From Microvirga mediterraneensis (GTDB taxonomy: Bacteria > Pseudomonadota > Alphaproteobacteria > Rhizobiales > Beijerinckiaceae), in the NCBI RefSeq assembly GCF_013520865.1, contig NZ_JACDXJ010000001.1, forward strand, positions 4,573,501-4,637,500: a DNA stretch of 64,000 nucleotides. Reading direction: 5' to 3'. A program made the position numbers and the translations under genes. The first letter of the stretch is position 1. Each line of letters opens with the position of its first letter. Positions 43,058-51,586 of the stretch are shown here, in pieces. The notes under the pieces are model-generated. The model saw only the letters and a list, made by a program, of their open reading frames with translations. It was not told the origin of the DNA and searched no databases.

Positions 43058-44190
43058 TGGCCACAGCCCTCGTGGGAGCCCGCGTCTTCGACGGCGCGCA
43101 CATGCTCGACGGCCGCGCCGTCGTGATCGAGCACGGCCGCATCCGCGGCCTGCCGCAGGAGCAGGATCTGGGCGCCGGCATCGCGCGCCGCCAGGTCGAG
43201 GGCCTGCTGGCGCCCGGCTTCATCGACGTGCAGGTCAATGGCGGCGGCGGCGTGCTCTACAACGACGTGCGCAGCGTCGAGGGCATCCGCACCATCGCCG
43301 AAGCGCACCGCGCCTACGGCACCACCGGCCTGCTGCCGACCTTCATCACCGACACCCGCGAGACCATGGCGGAGGCCGTGGAGGCGATGCGCCAGGCTCT
43401 GGCCGCGCGCGTGCCCGGCGTGCTCGGCATCCACCTCGAAGGTCCCTTCATCAGCCCCGAGCGCAAGGGCGTGCACAACCCCGCCTTCATCCGGCCGCTG
43501 GAGGAGGAGGACCTCGCGATCCTCACCGCGCTCACCGAGGGCCGCACCCTGGTGACGCTGGCGCCCGAGCGCGTTGACATGGCGGCGATTGCGCGGCTGG
43601 CCGCCGCGGGCGTGCTGGTCTGCGCCGGGCACACGGCGGGCGATTACGCGACCATCGTGGAGGCGGTGCGCCATGGGCTGCGCGGCTTCACGCATCTGTT
43701 CAACGCCATGCCGCCGCTGGCCGGGCGCGATCCCGGCCCGGTGGGCGCGGCGCTCGACAGCCCGGACACCTGGTGCGGGCTGATCGTCGACGGGCACCAT
43801 GTGAGCGATGCGGCCCTGCGCGTGGCGATCGCCGCCAAGGGGACGGAGCACATGATGCTGGTGACCGACGCCATGGCGGTGACCGGCACGGATCTGACCG
43901 GCTTCGACCTGCACGGCCGCACGATCCATCGCCGCGACGGCCGGCTCACCACGGCGGACGGCACGCTCGCGGGCTCCGACCTCGACATGGCGGGCGCCGT
44001 GCGCAACAGCGTGCAGCGGCTCGGCCTCGCCCTGCCGGCGGTGCTGCGCATGGCCTCGCTGATCCCGGCCCGGTTCCTGAGGCTCGATCACGAACGGGGC
44101 CGCATCGCGCCCGGCTACCACGCCGATCTCGTCCTCCTCGACGAAAGCCTCACCGTCAGGCAGACTTGGATCGGTGGGACAATGGAGTAG
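43057..44190 (+). CDS. nagA: N-acetylglucosamine-6-phosphate deacetylase NagA
   Basis: A 377-residue amidohydrolase removing the acetyl group of GlcNAc-6-P. The TIM-barrel metal motifs are LLAPGFIDVQVNGGGGVLYN, GIHLEGPFISPERKGVHNP (metal Glu), VCAGHTAGD (His), GFTHLFNAMPPLAGRDPG (His) and MLVTDAMAVTG (catalytic Asp). Flanking N- and C-terminal strands form the usual beta-sandwich, ending ADLVLLDESLTVRQTWIGG. Length matches E. coli NagA (382). The start ATG overlaps the deaminase stop (TGATG). It completes the route from ManNAc to GlcN-6-P and shares the high GC of the preceding gene. Confidence 0.95.
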   Translation: MATALVGARVFDGAHMLDGRAVVIEHGRIRGLPQEQDLGAGIARRQVEGLLAPGFIDVQVNGGGGVLYNDVRSVEGIRTIAEAHRAYGTTGLLPTFITDTRETMAEAVEAMRQALAARVPGVLGIHLEGPFISPERKGVHNPAFIRPLEEEDLAILTALTEGRTLVTLAPERVDMAAIARLAAAGVLVCAGHTAGDYATIVEAVRHGLRGFTHLFNAMPPLAGRDPGPVGAALDSPDTWCGLIVDGHHVSDAALRVAIAAKGTEHMMLVTDAMAVTGTDLTGFDLHGRTIHRRDGRLTTADGTLAGSDLDMAGAVRNSVQRLGLALPAVLRMASLIPARFLRLDHERGRIAPGYHADLVLLDESLTVRQTWIGGTME

Positions 44191-44660
44191 TAGTGGCGCG
44201 AGTTTAAAGTTGATCTGCGGTTTGGCGGTGGCGTTGTCCGTCGCCGCACCGGAGTAGTAAACTCTGCAACCCCTGGTGCGCCGGCAGAGCGTCGTCACCT
44301 GACGACAGCGTCTCCTGTCCCACCGTTTGGAGAGCTTGCTGGCTCAAGCTGGTGGAAGGCCGGTTCTCTCCCCTGACCCGCCGCTGTCTCCAGCGCAGAC
44401 GCTTTGTCAGGCTTCATAGCCTGACAGGCACAATCCAAGACTGCATGGAGCAGAAGACATGGCAGGCTCCTGATACCGCGCGTGAGGACCATGTCTTGCG
44501 CAACGCGAAAATCCTCGCGGATGAGCGTGGAAGTTGCGATGAACTCATCGGTCATGGCCCGATGGGACGCGTGAGCCACTCACGTCGTATTCCTCTTGAG
44601 ATGGCACGAGTATCGAATTCATAGGGAGCTCTGTAGTCGGATCGGGAGATCCACATTCGC
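44191..44660. other. Intergenic region after nagA
   Basis: About 470 bases between convergent genes. A plus-strand frame (44445-44624: MEQKTWQAPDTAREDHVLRN...) has a protein-like look but no recognisable domain, and lies partly in alternative frames without supporting signals. I annotate nothing in it. GC falls sharply at the end of nagA. Confidence 0.35.
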
Positions 44661-45458
44661 TCATTCCGGCTTCAACCGGATGCGGCGCCCCCCGCCATGC
44701 ACCTGGATAGTTTGCCCTGACACCCAGCTACCGGCTCGTGAGGCGAGCCAAAGGAAGGCGTTGGCGACGTCCTGCGGCGTGCCGGCTCGCCCGGTGAGGT
44801 TGTCAGGATGGGCCAGGGCATGCTGTGCCTTCTCGTCCAGACCTGCCGCGGCATAGCCTTCCGTCAGCACCGTGCCGATCAGGACCGTATTGATCCGTAC
44901 CTCGCGGGCCAAGTAGTGCGCGAGACCCAGCATCAGGTGATTGAGTGCGGCCTTCGCAGCCGAGTAGGCGATAAAGTCGAAGGCGGGCTGTATGCCCACC
45001 AGCGAGCCGGAATTCGTGATGGTCGCATTCTCAGCTCTCAGCAGATGCGGGCGACAAGCCGCCGCCATGCGCATGGCCGAGAGCGTATTGAGCCTGTAGC
45101 TCTGTATCATATCCTCGTCGGAGACCGCGAGCGGGTCGTCGTAGGCGCGCCCCCAGCCAACATTGTTCACCAGGGTGGAGACGCCACCGAATGCCATCAC
45201 CGTCTCATCCACACAGGCCCGGATATCGGCCTCCACCGTGACATCGCAGGCGACACCGCGCACGTCGCTTCCGCTCTCTTCGGCGATGACGGCTGCCGCC
45301 GCTTGCGCCTTTTTGCCATCAAGGTCGGCGATCATCACGCGGGCACCGGCCCCTGCGAAAGTGCGAGCGATGGCCTCACCGATGTTCTGCGCACCACCCG
45401 TGACGAGTGCGACATGGCCGTCCATGCGGAAGTCGGAGAAAGGATCGAAGCGGGTCAT
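44661..45458 (-). CDS. SDR-family oxidoreductase
   Basis: A 265-residue classical SDR. VALVTGGAQNIGEAIARTFA replaces the common TGxxxGIG with TGGAQNIG. The adenine-pocket region is ACDVTVEAD, then LVNNVGWG (NNxG), the catalytic Ser in ITNSGSLVG and YSAAKAALNH. The C-terminus WVSGQTIQVHGGGR is standard. AGAGGAGC upstream supports the ATG at 45458. It probably forms an operon with the upstream SDR gene (39-base gap). Substrate unknown; sugar or hydroxysteroid-type alcohols are typical for such pairs. Confidence 0.88.
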   Translation of the reverse strand: MTRFDPFSDFRMDGHVALVTGGAQNIGEAIARTFAGAGARVMIADLDGKKAQAAAAVIAEESGSDVRGVACDVTVEADIRACVDETVMAFGGVSTLVNNVGWGRAYDDPLAVSDEDMIQSYRLNTLSAMRMAAACRPHLLRAENATITNSGSLVGIQPAFDFIAYSAAKAALNHLMLGLAHYLAREVRINTVLIGTVLTEGYAAAGLDEKAQHALAHPDNLTGRAGTPQDVANAFLWLASRAGSWVSGQTIQVHGGGRRIRLKPE

Positions 45459-45497
45459 GAGAAGCTCCTCTGCGATGAGCCGCGCTCGCAGCAACGG

Positions 45498-46265
45498 TCA
45501 GTCGAGTTCCTGGACACCCCCACCCGAGACGGTGAGTACCTGACCGCTGATCCAGGATGCGGCTGGCGAGCACAGAAACAAGGCGGCGTTGGCGATGTCC
45601 TCAGGCCGACCCAGGCGCCCGAGGGGAGTGTGCCGCAGCATGGCCTTCTCGACGTCGGGTTTCAGTACGCTCGCCAAGGCATCCGTGCGGATCGCGCCAG
45701 GCGCGATGGCATTGACCCGAATGCCCTGCGGGCCAAGGTCGAAGGCCATATTCCGGGTCAAGTGATTCACCGCCGCCTTCGACGAGCCGTAGGAGGCCAT
45801 CCGCACGTTCCTGTTCTCGCCCGCCATGGACGAGATGTTGAGGATCGCGCCATGCCCCTTCTTCGCCATATAGGGCGCGGCCAGTTGCGACAGGCGGAAC
45901 AGCGAGAACAGGTTGAGTTCGAACGCCCCGCGAAAATCCGCCATCGGCATGTCGAAGGGCTTGGGACCACCGCCGCCAGCGTTGTTGACGAGGACCGTTA
46001 GTTCGCCGAAGCGGTCGATGGCGGCTTGGACCACGGCCTGCAGGTCCGCCTCCTGCGTGACGTTGCAGCCTATCCCTACAGCTCGGCCGCCTGCCCGGGT
46101 GATCTCGGCGGCAACGGTCTGCGCGGTCTCGGCCTTGAGATCGCTGACCACCACAGCCGCGCCAGCGTCTGCAAAGACCTGGGCAATGGACCGGCCGATG
46201 CCGGCACCGGCTCCTGTGACAAGAGCCACGTCATGATCAAGTCGGAATTGCCCGGGGTCGTACAT
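45498..46265 (-). CDS. SDR-family oxidoreductase (7-alpha-HSDH-like)
   Basis: A 255-residue SDR with the full set of motifs: VALVTGAGAGIGRSIAQVFA, CNVTQEADL, VLVNNAGGGGPKPFDM, catalytic Ser in LNISSMAGE and YGSSKAAVNHL, then RVNAIAPGAIRTDAL and SWISGQVLTVSGGGVQELD. The NNAGGGGPKPFDMP stretch is typical of HdhA-like enzymes, though that does not fix the substrate. First gene of a two-SDR operon, divergent from the serine hydrolase gene with a 181-base gap. Confidence 0.9.
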   Translation of the reverse strand: MYDPGQFRLDHDVALVTGAGAGIGRSIAQVFADAGAAVVVSDLKAETAQTVAAEITRAGGRAVGIGCNVTQEADLQAVVQAAIDRFGELTVLVNNAGGGGPKPFDMPMADFRGAFELNLFSLFRLSQLAAPYMAKKGHGAILNISSMAGENRNVRMASYGSSKAAVNHLTRNMAFDLGPQGIRVNAIAPGAIRTDALASVLKPDVEKAMLRHTPLGRLGRPEDIANAALFLCSPAASWISGQVLTVSGGGVQELD

Positions 46266-46446
46266 GCTGACGCTCCGTCGGAGGTGTACGGATCCAGGGT
46301 GCCACTCTTGAAAGCGTCAGGTCAATGAGAGACTTCCCCGTGAGCTTATGAAATCTTCCCGACGCACCCGCATTAAGGCCACATAGATATGCGATGGCAG
46401 ATCACAATCACTCGGTTCCAAGGATGCGACATGGAGATAGCCAGCA

Positions 46447-47772
46447 ATGTTTCTTCCGAAGAGCACGCGGCACCTGCTCACTCTCACATTGGTCCTTAGC
46501 GTGAGCGCTCCCGGGTTCGCCTTGGCTCGAGCACCATGGACGGCGCAGACATCCGATCCAAATGCTCTAGGGTGGATGCAGGGCTCACCGCCACCTCCGG
46601 ACAAGATTATCCGCTTCGCGGATGGCAGCTATCAATCCTTCCCGCAATGGCGCTGGAGCGTGTGCCACTTTCAGCAGCTGATGCCGACGAAACCGGTTTC
46701 GCGAGGCATGGGGGCGCCGCGGCCCTTGGTGAAGTCAGAGCAGACTGATATTGAAACCATTCGCTTCACCCCGACAGGCGCGACAGAGCCGATGACGTTC
46801 ATCGAAGCGTTCGATCGGAACTTCACCGACGGAATCATCATCCTGCACGAGGGGCGGATCGTCTACGAACGTTATGCTGGATGTCTTTCGGACCAGAACA
46901 GGCACGCGGCGATGTCGGTCACGAAATCACTTATCGGCCTCCTAGCGGAAATCCTCATCGCCGAGGGCACGCTCGACGAAAACCGCCGCGTCGATTCCTA
47001 TGTCCCGGAGCTTGCAGCAAGTGCCTTTGGAGATGCTACCGTTCGCCAAGTCCTCGATATGACCACGGGCCTGCAATTCAGCGAGGATTATGCCGATCCG
47101 ACAGCCGACGTGTGGCGCCATGCGATGGCGGGCAATCCACTGCCGAAGCCATCTGATTACGCGGGCCCTCGCAGTTACTACGAATACCTGGTCACCGTCC
47201 GTCGAGGCGGGGCTCACGGTGTCGCCTTCGGATATAAAACGGTGAATACCGACACCATGGGCTGGATCCTCAACCGCGTGACCGGCCGGCCCGTGAGCGA
47301 TCTGCTGGCGGAGCGGATCTGGAGCCGGATCGGCGCCGATCTGGAAGCCTCCTTCACGGTGGATTCCATCGGAACACCGTTTGCTGGAGGCGGTTTCAAC
47401 GCAGGTCTCCGGGACCTTGCCCGCGTCGGACAGTTGCTCCTCGACAAAGGTGTGGTCGACGGCAATCGAGTCGTGCCGGAGGCAGCAGTGACTAGCATCC
47501 AGCGTGGCGGCAACCAGAGCGCCTTTGCGAAGGCTGGATACTCTCAACTCGCCGGATGGAGCTACCGGAGCATGTGGTGGGCTACCCACAACAAGAACGG
47601 CGCTTTCATGGCACGCGGTGTATATGGCCAGTCTCTTTATGTGGACCCCGCCGCCCGTGCTGTCATTGCCCGGTTTGCATCGCATCCGGAAGCGGGAAAT
47701 GCCGCCAACGACCCGACCACATTACCCCTTTACCAAGCCATTGCCGACCACCTGCTGGGCTCGGCTCGTTAA
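46447..47772 (+). CDS. Exported serine hydrolase (beta-lactamase class C / NylB-like)
   Basis: A 441-residue protein with an N-terminal signal (about residues 1-28, TLTLVLSVSAPGFALA). The catalytic SxxK is in AMSVTKSLIGLLAE (about residue 158), with the Tyr motif in FGYKTVNTDTMGWIL. GGFNAGLRDLARVGQLLL and the final domain match the class C beta-lactamase/esterase family that includes 6-aminohexanoate-dimer hydrolase. The mature protein is expected in the periplasm. Beta-lactam hydrolysis is unlikely to be its main role given the NylB-like organisation; ester or amide substrates are more probable. Confidence 0.87.
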   Translation: MFLPKSTRHLLTLTLVLSVSAPGFALARAPWTAQTSDPNALGWMQGSPPPPDKIIRFADGSYQSFPQWRWSVCHFQQLMPTKPVSRGMGAPRPLVKSEQTDIETIRFTPTGATEPMTFIEAFDRNFTDGIIILHEGRIVYERYAGCLSDQNRHAAMSVTKSLIGLLAEILIAEGTLDENRRVDSYVPELAASAFGDATVRQVLDMTTGLQFSEDYADPTADVWRHAMAGNPLPKPSDYAGPRSYYEYLVTVRRGGAHGVAFGYKTVNTDTMGWILNRVTGRPVSDLLAERIWSRIGADLEASFTVDSIGTPFAGGGFNAGLRDLARVGQLLLDKGVVDGNRVVPEAAVTSIQRGGNQSAFAKAGYSQLAGWSYRSMWWATHNKNGAFMARGVYGQSLYVDPAARAVIARFASHPEAGNAANDPTTLPLYQAIADHLLGSAR

Positions 47773-48494
47773 CATCGTACCTAAGAGACTCCGTTGCAAA
47801 CGCTGACATAACTAAAGAGTCTACCAGAGATGACTCACGTTAGCAGGCGTCTAGCGCTGCTCCCGAGAAAGATCGTGGACGGAGCGGCCGCAACACCGCG
47901 CTCAAACACCATTTCAGCCATACCGCGGTAGGCGATGGCGATCTGCAGTATCAGCGCAGCACAGAAGGATGACCTCAACCGGAAAGCGGCGGCGCTTAAA
48001 AAAAGAGACAATATGGCAACCCTCAAACAGCTACCCTCTTTTAAACTGCCAAGGTTAGTCAAACGGTGCCGAGGCCATAGACTTTTGGTTTGACTCGATC
48101 CACTTCCGCGCAGCCCCCGTGAAGCCGTCTCCCCGCCTCCACCGGCGAATTGATCATCCAGGCTTGATGACAGCACTCTTGAAGCCGTGGCGGACCAACC
48201 GATTCGGGCAGCGCCCCAGAGAGAGAGGCGGTTGTGAAGCGAGCCGGCGGGCCGAGCGGTCACGCGGATATCAGTTTCTTCCACACCCGGCCCCGGAAAG
48301 CACCCGAACGCTTTCGATAGAAGAACCCGAAACGAATAAGTCACGTATTACCAATAATTTATATATTCTCTCATCGGCTCGGTCGTTGAGGGGTTAGCTG
48401 ATAATCAATCTTCGCATTCCCCCTCCTCCCATGAACGTTCGCGCATAAGCCACATCCGGTACACCTATGGTCCGCTTGACTGGAGAGTATTGGT
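47773..48494. other. Intergenic region with repeat remnant
   Basis: About 720 bases without a confident gene. The segment at 47963-48012 resembles one at 19423-19465. An AT-rich stretch (AATTTATATATTCTC, 48357-48371) lies upstream of the FadR-type gene and is a plausible promoter zone. The remainder appears to be decayed DNA. Confidence 0.4.
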
Positions 48495-48502
48495 ATGCAT
48501 TC

Positions 48503-48521
48503 TGGTCTTACCAAGGTAAGA
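48503..48521. promoter_or_regulatory. FadR/GntR-type operator
   Basis: TGGTCTTACCA (48503-48513) fits the FadR-subfamily consensus TNGTNNNACNA exactly. It overlaps the perfect palindrome TCTTACC-AA-GGTAAGA (48506-48521). It lies directly in front of the regulator start at 48525 (or inside its first codons if 48495 is used), so autorepression of this operon is likely. Confidence 0.65.
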
Positions 48522-48524
48522 AAT

Positions 48525-49277
48525 ATGACCGGTGATCTTGAAATCACGCGGCTTGGGGAGAGTGGCGGCAAAGGGTTCGAGAAGGTATTTGCCTTCCTGC
48601 GCGAGCGTTTGCTCGCGGGCTCATTGCGACCGGGCGACCGGCTTATCCCTGAACGCGATCTCGCCGCGCAACTCGGTGTCAGCCGACCGATCCTGCGCGA
48701 GGCTCTGCGCGCTCTGACGGTTCTCGGAGTCGTGGAAATCCGCGACCGTGTCGGGACGATCGTTCGACGTCCGGACTTATCGGTTCTGAACGATTTTTTC
48801 ACCTTCGCCTTCGCGCAGCAATCTGACGTCGTGGACGACGTGATGCAGGCGCGCATCGCGATCGAATGCCAGGCCGTCCGGCTTGCCGCCGAGCGGGCCA
48901 CCGTATCGGATTTCGAGCGGTTGCAGCATGCACTCGCACGTATCGTCGAGACCATCGATGATCCCGACGGCGGCAGCGCAGCCGATTTTGAATTTCACCG
49001 CGCCGTCGTGAACGCAGGCAAGTCCGAGACGCTGATTGTGCTGCACAACTCACTATCCGGCATCCTGATGCGCTCTCATCGCGATCGCCGGGAACTTCTT
49101 CAGGTATTCGACTCCATGAAGAACTACCTGATCGAGGATCACCGCCGGATCTTCGACGCCATCGTCGGCCGGGACCCGGAGCATGCGGAAAGGGTCCTGC
49201 GAGAGCATTTCGCGATCGGCGACGATTTCCGTCGTCGCGCCGCGATCGGCGAATCCGACGCCCGGAGTGCCTCATGA
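48525..49277 (+). CDS. GntR/FadR-subfamily regulator
   Basis: A 250-residue regulator with an N-terminal winged HTH (about residues 15-85: GFEKVFAFLRERLLAGSLRP, LIPERDLAAQLGVSRPILRE, ALRALTVLGVVEIRDRVG) and an FCD effector domain (ARIAIECQAVRLAAERATVS, ADFEFHRAVVNAGKSE, IEDHRRIFDAIVGRDPEHAE). Two ATGs are possible; 48495 also has a good ribosome-binding site, but 48525 is preceded by AAGG and by the operator palindrome, and begins nearer to the conserved domain. Its stop overlaps the dehydrogenase gene (ATGA), making it the first gene of a transporter/dehydrogenase operon that it presumably controls. Confidence 0.9.
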   Translation: MTGDLEITRLGESGGKGFEKVFAFLRERLLAGSLRPGDRLIPERDLAAQLGVSRPILREALRALTVLGVVEIRDRVGTIVRRPDLSVLNDFFTFAFAQQSDVVDDVMQARIAIECQAVRLAAERATVSDFERLQHALARIVETIDDPDGGSAADFEFHRAVVNAGKSETLIVLHNSLSGILMRSHRDRRELLQVFDSMKNYLIEDHRRIFDAIVGRDPEHAERVLREHFAIGDDFRRRAAIGESDARSAS

Positions 49278-50206
49278 CACTTGATCAAGGACAGAAAGAC
49301 ACGATGGGACGGAACGGACAGAATGCGACGGTCGGCTTTGTCGGCCTAGGGACGATGGGGCGCGAGATGGCGCTCAACCTGCTCAAGGCCGGATATCCAG
49401 TCTGCGCCTATGACGTACGCAAAGAAGCCATCGACGACCTCGTTACCCAAGGTGCAACCCGCGCCGAGAGTCCGGCTGAGGCGGCCCGGGACTCGGACAT
49501 CGTCATCTCCATGCTTCCCGACACCCCGCAGGTCGAGGAGATCGTCTATGGCGAAGGCGGTCTTCTGACGTCGCCACCACGCGGTCTTCTTCTCGTCGAC
49601 ATGAGCACGATCTCTCCTGTCGCCGTCCGGCGCATGCATGCCGACCTCAAGGCCGTCGGCGTGGAATTCCTCGATGCGCCCGTGTCCGGTGGCCCGGTCG
49701 GCGCCAAGAATGCCACGCTTTCGATCATGGTCGGAGGCGACCGAGACGCCTTCATGCGTGCGGAACCGTTTTTCCAGGCCATGGGAGCGACGATCACGCA
49801 TGTGGGCGAAGCTGGGGCCGGGCAGACGGTCAAGCTCTGCAACCAGCTCGTCTGTGCCATCAATATCCAGGCCATCTGTGAGGCTCTTGCGCTCGGTCGC
49901 GCCTCCGGCGTGGATCTCGAACAGCTCCGCAACGTGCTCCTGGGTGGCTCGGCCGCGTCCTGGATGCTCGATAAGCTGGGGCCTGCAATGATCGTGGGCG
50001 ATACCTCTGCCGGGTTTCGCATCGATCTGATGCTCAAAGACCTGCGCCTTGTGCAGGAGCAGGCGCTTTCGCTATCCGTCCCGCTGCCGGGCACGGCGCT
50101 AGTGACCAGCCAGTATGTCGAGGCGCGCGCCCATGGTGAAGGCACGAACGGCAACCAGTCTCTCTTCCGGGTCTATGACCGGATGACGAACCAAGCTGCA
50201 AACTAG
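49274..50206 (+). CDS. Beta-hydroxyacid dehydrogenase (3-hydroxyisobutyrate dehydrogenase family)
   Basis: A 310-residue NAD(P)-dependent dehydrogenase. The Rossmann motif VGFVGLGTMGREMALNLLKA is near residues 19-38; the substrate-binding signature is EFLDAPVSGGPVGAKNATLS and the catalytic Lys lies in GAGQTVKLCNQL (about residue 191). The family also contains tartronate semialdehyde reductases and L-threonate dehydrogenases; the latter occur with RpiB-type isomerases. The start overlaps the regulator stop, although a second ATG (MGRNGQNA, 49304) may be used. Substrate undetermined. Confidence 0.9.
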   Translation: MTLDQGQKDTMGRNGQNATVGFVGLGTMGREMALNLLKAGYPVCAYDVRKEAIDDLVTQGATRAESPAEAARDSDIVISMLPDTPQVEEIVYGEGGLLTSPPRGLLLVDMSTISPVAVRRMHADLKAVGVEFLDAPVSGGPVGAKNATLSIMVGGDRDAFMRAEPFFQAMGATITHVGEAGAGQTVKLCNQLVCAINIQAICEALALGRASGVDLEQLRNVLLGGSAASWMLDKLGPAMIVGDTSAGFRIDLMLKDLRLVQEQALSLSVPLPGTALVTSQYVEARAHGEGTNGNQSLFRVYDRMTNQAAN

Positions 50207-50222
50207 CTCGGGGCCATCTGCG

Positions 50223-50906
50223 ATGAACCTCAACTTGGATTTCGCCGCGATCATCGAGCGATGGCCGGCCTTCCTGGACGGGGCACTGCTCACCCTTCAG
50301 CTCGCCTTCATCGCAACGGTGCTCGGCACAGCCATCGGTGTCCTTGGTGCCATCGGGCGGCGCAGCCGCCATCCGATCATTGCACGCATATGCAGCATCT
50401 ATGTCGAGGCGATCCGCAACACGCCACTTCTGGTCCAAATCTTCCTCGTCTATTTCGGCCTTGCCAGTCTGGGATTGAAATTCTCTGCCTTCATGGTCGC
50501 CGCGGCGGCACTCACGATCAATGTCGGCGCCTACACGACCGAGATCATCCGCGCAGGATTCGACTCGATCCCGCGCGGACAAATCGAGGCCGCAGAGGGG
50601 CTGGCTCTGTCTCGGGCCCAGATCTATTGGCACGTGGTGATGTGGCCAGCGATCGAGAAGGTCTATCCGTCGCTGACGAGTCAGTTCGTGCTGCTGATGC
50701 TTGCCTCGTCGGTAACGTCGCAGATCTCGGCGGAAGAGCTGACGGCAGTCGCGAACTATATTCAGTCCGATACCTACCGCGCTTTCGAGACCTATATCCT
50801 CGTCGCAATCGTCTATATCGTCCTGTCGCTGATCATGCGTGCCGGTTTCTGGCTTCTCGGCCTCGTTATCTTCCCGCGTCGTCGACGCCTCGGCACCCCT
50901 TTGTGA
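50223..50906 (+). CDS. Amino-acid-type ABC transporter permease (first)
   Basis: A 227-residue permease of the HisM/GlnP family with a five-helix pattern. It contains YVEAIRNTPLLVQIFLVYFG and the coupling loop IPRGQIEAAEGLALSRAQIY followed by WHVVMWPAIEKVYPSL. It follows the dehydrogenase gene by 16 bases and forms a heterodimeric channel with the next gene product. Confidence 0.9.
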   Translation: MNLNLDFAAIIERWPAFLDGALLTLQLAFIATVLGTAIGVLGAIGRRSRHPIIARICSIYVEAIRNTPLLVQIFLVYFGLASLGLKFSAFMVAAAALTINVGAYTTEIIRAGFDSIPRGQIEAAEGLALSRAQIYWHVVMWPAIEKVYPSLTSQFVLLMLASSVTSQISAEELTAVANYIQSDTYRAFETYILVAIVYIVLSLIMRAGFWLLGLVIFPRRRRLGTPL

Positions 50907-50916
50907 GGAGAAGTGG

Positions 50917-51585
50917 ATGGGCGGCTCCCTCAATGCCAATCACCTGATGTTCCTCGGATACGGAGCGCTTTGGACAATCGGTCTGTCGCTCATCGGCCTC
51001 CTCGGCGGCGGCATCGCCGGTTTCATCGTTGCCCTCTGCCGCATCTCGCCGATCCGGATCGTCAGGCTTCTCAGCGCCGGTTATGTCCAGCTCATCCAAG
51101 GCACGCCACTGCTCGTCATCATGTTCCTGACCTATTTCGGCCTGCCGGCGCTTGGCCTGACTGTCTCTCCCCTGATGGCCGCCGGCGCTTCGCTCACGAT
51201 CTTCGTCAGTGCCTATCTCGGAGAGATATGGCGTGGATGCTTCGAGTCCGTTCCGAAGCAGCAGTGGGAAGCAGCGGAAGGGCTTGCCCTAAGCCGCTCC
51301 CAGCGGATGATGAAGGTCATCCTGCCACAGGCGATCCGGATCGCGACGCCGCCGACCGTGGGATTCATGGTCCAGATCATCAAGAACACCTCGTTGGCAT
51401 CGGTGGTCGGATTCGTGGAGCTCGCGCGATCCGGGCAGATCATCAACAATTCCCTGTTCGAGCCGTTCCTGGTCTACACGATCATCGCCATCATCTACTT
51501 CGCCCTCTGCTATCCGCTCTCGCGGTTCAGTCACCGATTGGAAAGGCGCGGTGGCCCGGCTCGCCTCGAACTTGAGACTGCCTGA
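50917..51585 (+). CDS. Amino-acid-type ABC transporter permease (second)
   Basis: A 222-residue permease starting MGGSLNANHLMFLGYGALW with GAGGAG immediately upstream (50905-50910). Core motifs are YVQLIQGTPLLVIMFLTYFG, SAYLGEIWRGCFESVPKQQW and EAAEGLALSRSQRMMKVILP (coupling loop). A longer frame exists upstream but overlaps the previous gene without a ribosome-binding site. One base separates its stop from the ATPase start. Confidence 0.9.
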   Translation: MGGSLNANHLMFLGYGALWTIGLSLIGLLGGGIAGFIVALCRISPIRIVRLLSAGYVQLIQGTPLLVIMFLTYFGLPALGLTVSPLMAAGASLTIFVSAYLGEIWRGCFESVPKQQWEAAEGLALSRSQRMMKVILPQAIRIATPPTVGFMVQIIKNTSLASVVGFVELARSGQIINNSLFEPFLVYTIIAIIYFALCYPLSRFSHRLERRGGPARLELETA

Positions 51586-51586
51586 C

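Noticed and set aside
42970..44298. 442-residue minus-strand frame over nagA
   Set aside because: Antisense shadow in high-GC DNA; nagA motifs are complete on the plus strand.
44445..44624. 60-codon plus-strand frame after nagA
   Set aside because: No domain, no good ribosome-binding site and no conserved overlap with neighbours; left as intergenic.
46447..47772. Antibiotic-resistance beta-lactamase
   Set aside because: SxxK is present but the overall arrangement resembles NylB/esterase-type proteins; no basis for a resistance claim.
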